Part shown: in pieces, positions 1 to 64,000 of the stretch
Layout: the number at the start of each line of letters is the position of its first letter
Position numbering within the stretch: position 1 is the stretch's first letter
NCBI GenBank assembly: GCA_054601695.1
Contig: BAAHQB010000041.1
Location: 558,001 to 622,000 of the forward strand
Length of the DNA stretch: 64,000 nucleotides
Direction of reading: 5' to 3'
From: Amorphochlora amoebiformis
Taxonomy: Eukaryota; Cercozoa; Chlorarachniophyceae
Position numbers and translations under genes: made by a program
The notes under the pieces: model-generated
Databases searched by the model: none
Seen by the model: only the letters and a program-made list of their open reading frames with translations
What the model was told of the DNA's origin: nothing

Positions 1-369
1 CACTAGGGTTAGCATTTGTGTCATTAAGGTGAAATTAGGGTGACCACTAGGCTTAGCATTAGGGTTAGCACTAGGGTTAGCATTTGGGTCCATAGGGTTA
101 ACACTAGGGTTAGCATTAGGGTTAGCAATAGAGTTTAGCCTTAGGGTAAGGCATTAGGGTTCGCATTAGGGTTAATACGAGGGTCACCCCCACATGAGAG
201 AGTTAGCCTTAGGGTAAGGCATTAGGGTTAGCATTAGGGTTAATACGAGGGTCACCCCCACATGAGAGAGGAGAAAACCGAGAGGTGAGAACGCGAGTAA
301 GAGTGAGAGAGACATCAAGAGAGCGGGAACGACTGAGGGAGAGTAGAAAGAAGCTGGTGAGTTGTATAC
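1..369. repeat. degenerate TTAGGG-type array in an intron
   Basis: Irregular units of the type TTAGGGTTAGCA, with two near-identical blocks around 130-200 and 205-265 that both contain a TTAGCCTTAGGGTAAGG segment. The stretch lies downstream of the last visible exon of the minus-strand GDH2 gene, so it is read as intron. Spacing is too irregular for a chromosome end. I see no exon here. Confidence 0.7.
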
Positions 370-14055
<13,686 letters not shown>

Positions 14056-14255
14056 TTCGGATCGAATTTAGAGAGATGGTATGTGGTGACGACCCTTCCG
14101 AGGTGTCGTATCACCACGATTTCAACAGTGTACCCCACCTCCGTTAATGACCGATACTGACGGTCAGTTACCTCACTACTCCGTTAATATCGACTATCAG
14201 TTACCGTCACTACCGGGTATCCCAGAAGGTCACTCAGAATTCTCACAAGTGTGCT
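14056..14255. promoter_or_regulatory. bidirectional promoter of GDH2 and HIBADH
   Basis: Only 200 bp separate the two divergent start codons (14055 minus, 14256 plus), so both promoters must lie here or inside the genes. An imperfect tandem duplication of about 38 bp covers 14138-14214. It carries CCGTTA at 14141 and 14181, and CAGTTA at 14165 and 14198, four matches to the Myb-type hexamer CMGTTR in the same orientation with spacings of 24, 16 and 17 bp. No clear TATA box is seen. Confidence 0.65.
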
Positions 14256-20202
<5,947 letters not shown>

Positions 20203-21394
20203 GTTGGTTGCTTGAGGGCAACTCATCGGTATGTAATAAGCTTGTAAGCGATGATGTTAATTTTTGATGTGTTCGTATGTGAATATATCTCAAAGTTGTC
20301 CATATGGATAATTGTGTATCAACTATACTAGTATAAGTATATATATATATGTATATATATATATATGTATATATCATAATATATATATATGTATATCATG
20401 ATATGTATCTAGATATATATACATATATCCGATGATATAGAATAAAAAATGTACATAAATTCTAGATATTCATACATATAATATTTTATATATATCATAT
20501 CAAATATATATATATATATATATAATATTATATATACACATGTATATGTGTGTATATGCACATATATTATATAAATATGTGTGTGTATGTATATATATAC
20601 ATAAATATATGTATATATATATACATATCATACTATATATACATGTATATAACATATATTACATCCCGTTAACATGTTCATGTATGCATGTATGATCAGC
20701 ACTTGGGAGAAAATTGGTCAATATATCGATCAGAGGAAGCAATCAATCAGACCAGAGGCGATAGATTAAACGCGCAGCCAGCTATCACACCTCTGGCTCG
20801 ATAAGCTCGAATTCTCATCTAGACTCGGACTAGGCTAATCTAACAATTTACTATAAGTACAGTGGTACATCATGATGTATATATATATATATATATATAT
20901 GTATCATAGTATGTAATAATTATACAATTGCGCACAGACATCTAGTACATGTACAAATGTATATACAGCTGAGTCATCTAAGGCCTACACAAAGTTTTAC
21001 AATTACATCTTAAGTCATGTACATTACTTATCATAGTAAAATATATTCGATGATACATGTACATTATTGTACTACTACATGTTGGCGTGGGAACCCGGCC
21101 CTACCCTCCTCTAGTCCTAGCTGCACACACCGTACATGTACATGTACATGTAGCTATGTACGTGTAGCCACATGTGGATGCACCCGGCAATGGTGGGCAT
21201 CGATTCAATGAACACTATATTGTACATTTAATGTATCATAACGGTTATAATTGTACATGCATATGCACATGTAGTCATGTACGTAAATGTGCATGTAATG
21301 TATACATGTATGCTGTACAAATTATTAGCATACTAATGTAACATTGTATACACACATATATATTACATATATATATATATATATATGTATATAA

Positions 21395-21441
<47 letters not shown>

Positions 21442-21454
21442 TATATATATACAC

Positions 21455-21497
<43 letters not shown>

Positions 21498-21542
21498 ACC
21501 TATCATAGTATTAGAAATATATATAAATATGTATATATATAT

Positions 21543-21575
<33 letters not shown>

Positions 21576-22299
21576 TATAACTAATATTAGTTTTATGTAT
21601 ATCATACATGTAGTATTCGTGATGTATCTTGCGATGATGTACATTACATGTACTAGTGATTTACATATGCATAGTGTTGTACACTGTATATACATATCCA
21701 TGCAGATTAATAATAAACACAAACTATTAACAGTAATACATCTTATATTAACAATAATAATACCTTATGATAATATCTGCAGACATTGTCACCAAAAATT
21801 GACCGGATTTCACGTCGATATTATTATCCAACATTCAGATAATCACAAGGAACTCATTATACGAGCTCGTACGCCTAGGATTTGGCTCTACAACGTGTAT
21901 GCACAGTTCTTTCGCCAGTGCGCAAATCTGCTCCTTGACATCGAGCAATCGTTGCTGGTCACATCAAATTCAGCGGGAAGCCATTTGCATCTTCAGAGAA
22001 CGTTCTAGATTAAATTTCTAGCTTAGGCATATCGTAAAGCGGGGGAAAGGGAAACCGCACGTTGTGGAGGCCTTGGCGCGTCAACCATAGATGACTTCAG
22101 TCTTTGAATCTTGTGTCGTGTGCTTTCCGCGCGATTTTAAGAACCGACTTAATAATATCCTTTTTATGTAGAATTAGGTACGGTGAAATTACCAAAAGGA
22201 AACAATAACCGCTATAATCCGAAAAGATCTCTCCTTGTCGTGAAAAAGTCGGTGACGTCCAGTTTGTTTGTAGGAGAGAGGACTCGGCGCCGAAGGCGG
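20203..22299. other. intergenic region between HIBADH and the zinc-finger gene
   Basis: Holds the HIBADH 3' flank, TA-rich sequence (20340-20640, 21355-21590), a stretch with TGTACATGTACATGTACATG near 21131-21155, and a non-repetitive block at 21770-22180. An open frame at about 21770-22006 has no recognisable domain and no splice or start evidence that I trust; it may be promoter or 5' UTR of the next gene. No RNA gene was recognised. Confidence 0.6.
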
Positions 22300-26797
<4,498 letters not shown>

Positions 26798-27976
26798 TCA
26801 TCGAGAAATCGAGGCCGATGATGATCGCCGCGGCGGCGACATGAATGTGTTACTGTGTAATCTAGATCTAATTCACTGTTAAACTCGATCGTGGTACATT
26901 AGTGCATCTAGTGCATGCCGTATGCTAAATCATTGCTAGTACTAGTAATATACGTTCATAGATCTAGTTCCGATGATATACTAGATAAACGCAGCATACT
27001 AGTAATACTAGTATTACTTACTCTAGTTACTACTCGTACATCCTCTTTCTAGTCTTTAGGAAAGATTCTAGATATTTTTGTCCACATGCAGTCAGTCTAT
27101 CAAGTGTACATATACTCTAGATACTAGATATATGTATACTCATATTCAATAATATAATAGAATATCTCGTATCTAGACGACTAGTACGTGTGACATACGT
27201 ACTACGTACTACCTAGACTACGTACTAGACGTACACTGGGTACGTACGTACATAGACGGCACGTTACTCTCATACATACGTACGTATGTACGTACTTATC
27301 TCGATTTAGACTAATTAACTGAGTTGTTACTACTAATGGTACGTACGTACTAGGTACTCTAGACGTAACGTCAATTACGGTATGCGTACTACCTTTGAAC
27401 GTTAATCTAGTTACTAGAGTTAATTGAATCCATGATGTCGGACTAGTATGAGCCCCGTCCGAATGAGGTACAAGGCTGTACTGATGTAATGATTATTCTA
27501 ACTTGACATTCCGACGGTTCCAGGTTCGTCGCATTAATATTCCGATAGTATGCATACTGTTGTACAGCTGACATTTTTGTTTACGCAGTCTGTATGTCCT
27601 GACATATGGTATCAATCGATAGTACTAGAAACACTGAGCCATACATTGCTACGGAATATGCGTGTACTAACGATTTAAGTCATGATACTAGTGATACGTA
27701 TCTGGACGTATATCTAGTATATACTAGATCCTAGTATATGTAGGAAAACTAGTACACCATAGATACTAGATACGTACTATTCATAATACCTAAAACTTGA
27801 CCACCTTACTATATAAATAACTCTAGATAACTAGTGCCATCACCATGCAAAACACACGTACGTTCTTCAAATTTACACTTAATTGATATTGACTTCCTTT
27901 AGTCTGCCGCATGTGAACTGGCGCTAAAGTACTTCCCTGTGGCTGTCGAGATAGAACGCATAGAAGAAATCGTGGC
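26798..27976. other. intergenic region rich in CTAG and ACGT palindromes
   Basis: Lies between the convergent 3' ends of the zinc-finger and DENN genes. It is free of TA microsatellite but dense in CTAG, ACTAGT, TACGTA and GTACGTAC, for example around 27180-27350 and 27690-27790. A plus-strand open stretch at 27903-27980 after a CTTTAG is too short to call a gene. No terminator or RNA gene was recognised. Confidence 0.65.
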
Positions 27977-61710
<33,734 letters not shown>

Positions 61711-61921
61711 ATCGGGTGATATATCACCCTCTAAGCTCCTTAGCAGAGGGGGCGGACACCGGTCTGTCTCCGAGACGCCCCACGGGCACGTGTCATTGAG
61801 TAATTTTTTGCATACCCTTTAGGCGTTTTATATTACTCTTAGAGGGTATTTAATTCAAACCCGAGCTTAGTGTTATTCCCGTCAATGACGGATATTGGAT
61901 ATTACCCGAGATCAACTCTGA
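61711..61921. promoter_or_regulatory. bidirectional promoter of the DENN gene and the 61922 gene
   Basis: 211 bp between divergent start codons. It holds a perfect 16-bp palindrome GGGTGATATATCACCC at 61714-61729, 3 bp upstream of the DENN start codon, a CACGTG at 61787-61792, and an inverted pair ACCCTCTAAG (61726-61735) and CTTAGAGGGT (61838-61847). A TATTTAAT lies at 61846-61853. Layout and length resemble the GDH2/HIBADH promoter. Confidence 0.6.
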
Positions 61922-63210
<1,289 letters not shown>

Positions 63211-63449
63211 GTATGCCTACCATAAATCCAAAACCTCAATCCTATCCAAAAACTCCATCCTATATAAAGACTCCATCCTACCCCAAGCATACCGTATCCT
63301 AAACACACGTAACCCTGTTTTAGCGTATAAGTTCAAATTCAACCCAAACTCCTACAAATTTCATATAGAGTCTTGCCTTGTCCTAAACCCATGTTGGTGC
63401 CGCTAATCCTAATCCTAACCCTGACGTGAGCTATATATGCGTGTATATG

Positions 63450-63527
<78 letters not shown>

Positions 63528-63531
63528 ATAT

Positions 63532-63601
<70 letters not shown>

Positions 63602-63665
63602 ATATATATAAATGTATCTATTTATACATATATATATATATATAATATATGTGTATATATATATA

Positions 63666-63700
<35 letters not shown>

Positions 63701-63796
63701 TCCCTAACCCTGACATCTACTTGATGCTAAACTGAACCCTAACGTTGACACCGGCTCAATCTACCAGAGAGAGAGAATGTGTACATATGTATGTAT

Positions 63797-63857
<61 letters not shown>

Positions 63858-63950
63858 ACGTATACATGTGTGTGTATTTGAGGAAGACATTTCACCTAGG
63901 TATTCGTATTATTTTTTTATATAAATATCTATGTGTATGTATGTATATGT

Positions 63951-64000
<50 letters not shown>
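63211..64000. other. intronic end of window
   Basis: TA microsatellite (63455-63710, 63798-63855, 63955-64000) with short CCCTAA-like pieces at 63225-63425 and 63700-63760. I see no exon that I can support; presumed intron of the gene starting at 61922. Confidence 0.55.

Overview
The window is nuclear DNA from an intron-dense eukaryote, most likely a protist or alga. It is dominated by (TA)n-rich sequence and by degenerate TTAGGG/CCCTAA arrays. No rRNA, tRNA, CRISPR array or prokaryotic operon was seen. The long TYR/ILE open frames (MYIYIY type) that fill the window are translations of TA repeat. The real genes are chains of short exons, often 30-110 nt, lying as islands in TA-rich introns. 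I read them by hand from AG/GT boundaries, checked that intron phase carries from exon to exon, and compared them with protein families known from memory. Stops are TAA/TAG and the genetic code looks standard. The NAD-glutamate dehydrogenase of the large GDH2 type argues against animals and land plants. I cannot name the organism.

Layout. (1) 370-14055, minus: a GDH2-type NAD-specific glutamate dehydrogenase. The first 34 exons (about 620 residues) are in the window and the C-terminal part lies off the left edge. (2) 14056-14255: a 200-bp divergent promoter with a tandem duplication carrying four Myb-like hexamers. (3) 14256-20202, plus: mitochondrial 3-hydroxyisobutyrate dehydrogenase (HIBADH), nine exons, complete, with a relic copy of exon 7 and an inverted partial copy of exon 8 in its introns. 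(4) 20203-22299: intergenic. (5) 22300-26797, plus: a nuclear four-finger zinc-finger protein, three exons, complete, with a 2.5-kb TA intron. (6) 26798-27976: an intergenic stretch unusually rich in CTAG and ACGT palindromes. (7) 27977-61710, minus: one 34-kb gene with about 95 small exons for a protein of about 1,850 residues combining DENN, two DEP domains, an array of ribonuclease-inhibitor-type leucine-rich repeats and a helical C-terminus. (8) 61711-61921: a second divergent promoter of 211 bp with a perfect 16-bp palindrome 3 bp from the start codon. (9) 61922 to beyond 63210, plus: the first exons of an unrecognised gene.

Function. GDH2 and HIBADH are both NAD-linked enzymes of amino-acid catabolism (glutamate and valine) and share a promoter, so co-expression is a reasonable inference. 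The DENN protein is predicted to be a Rab-GTPase regulator; DEP and LRR parts suggest membrane or receptor targeting and protein scaffolding. The most notable items are this DENN-DEP-DEP-LRR architecture and the TTAGGG-type repeats placed at splice boundaries.
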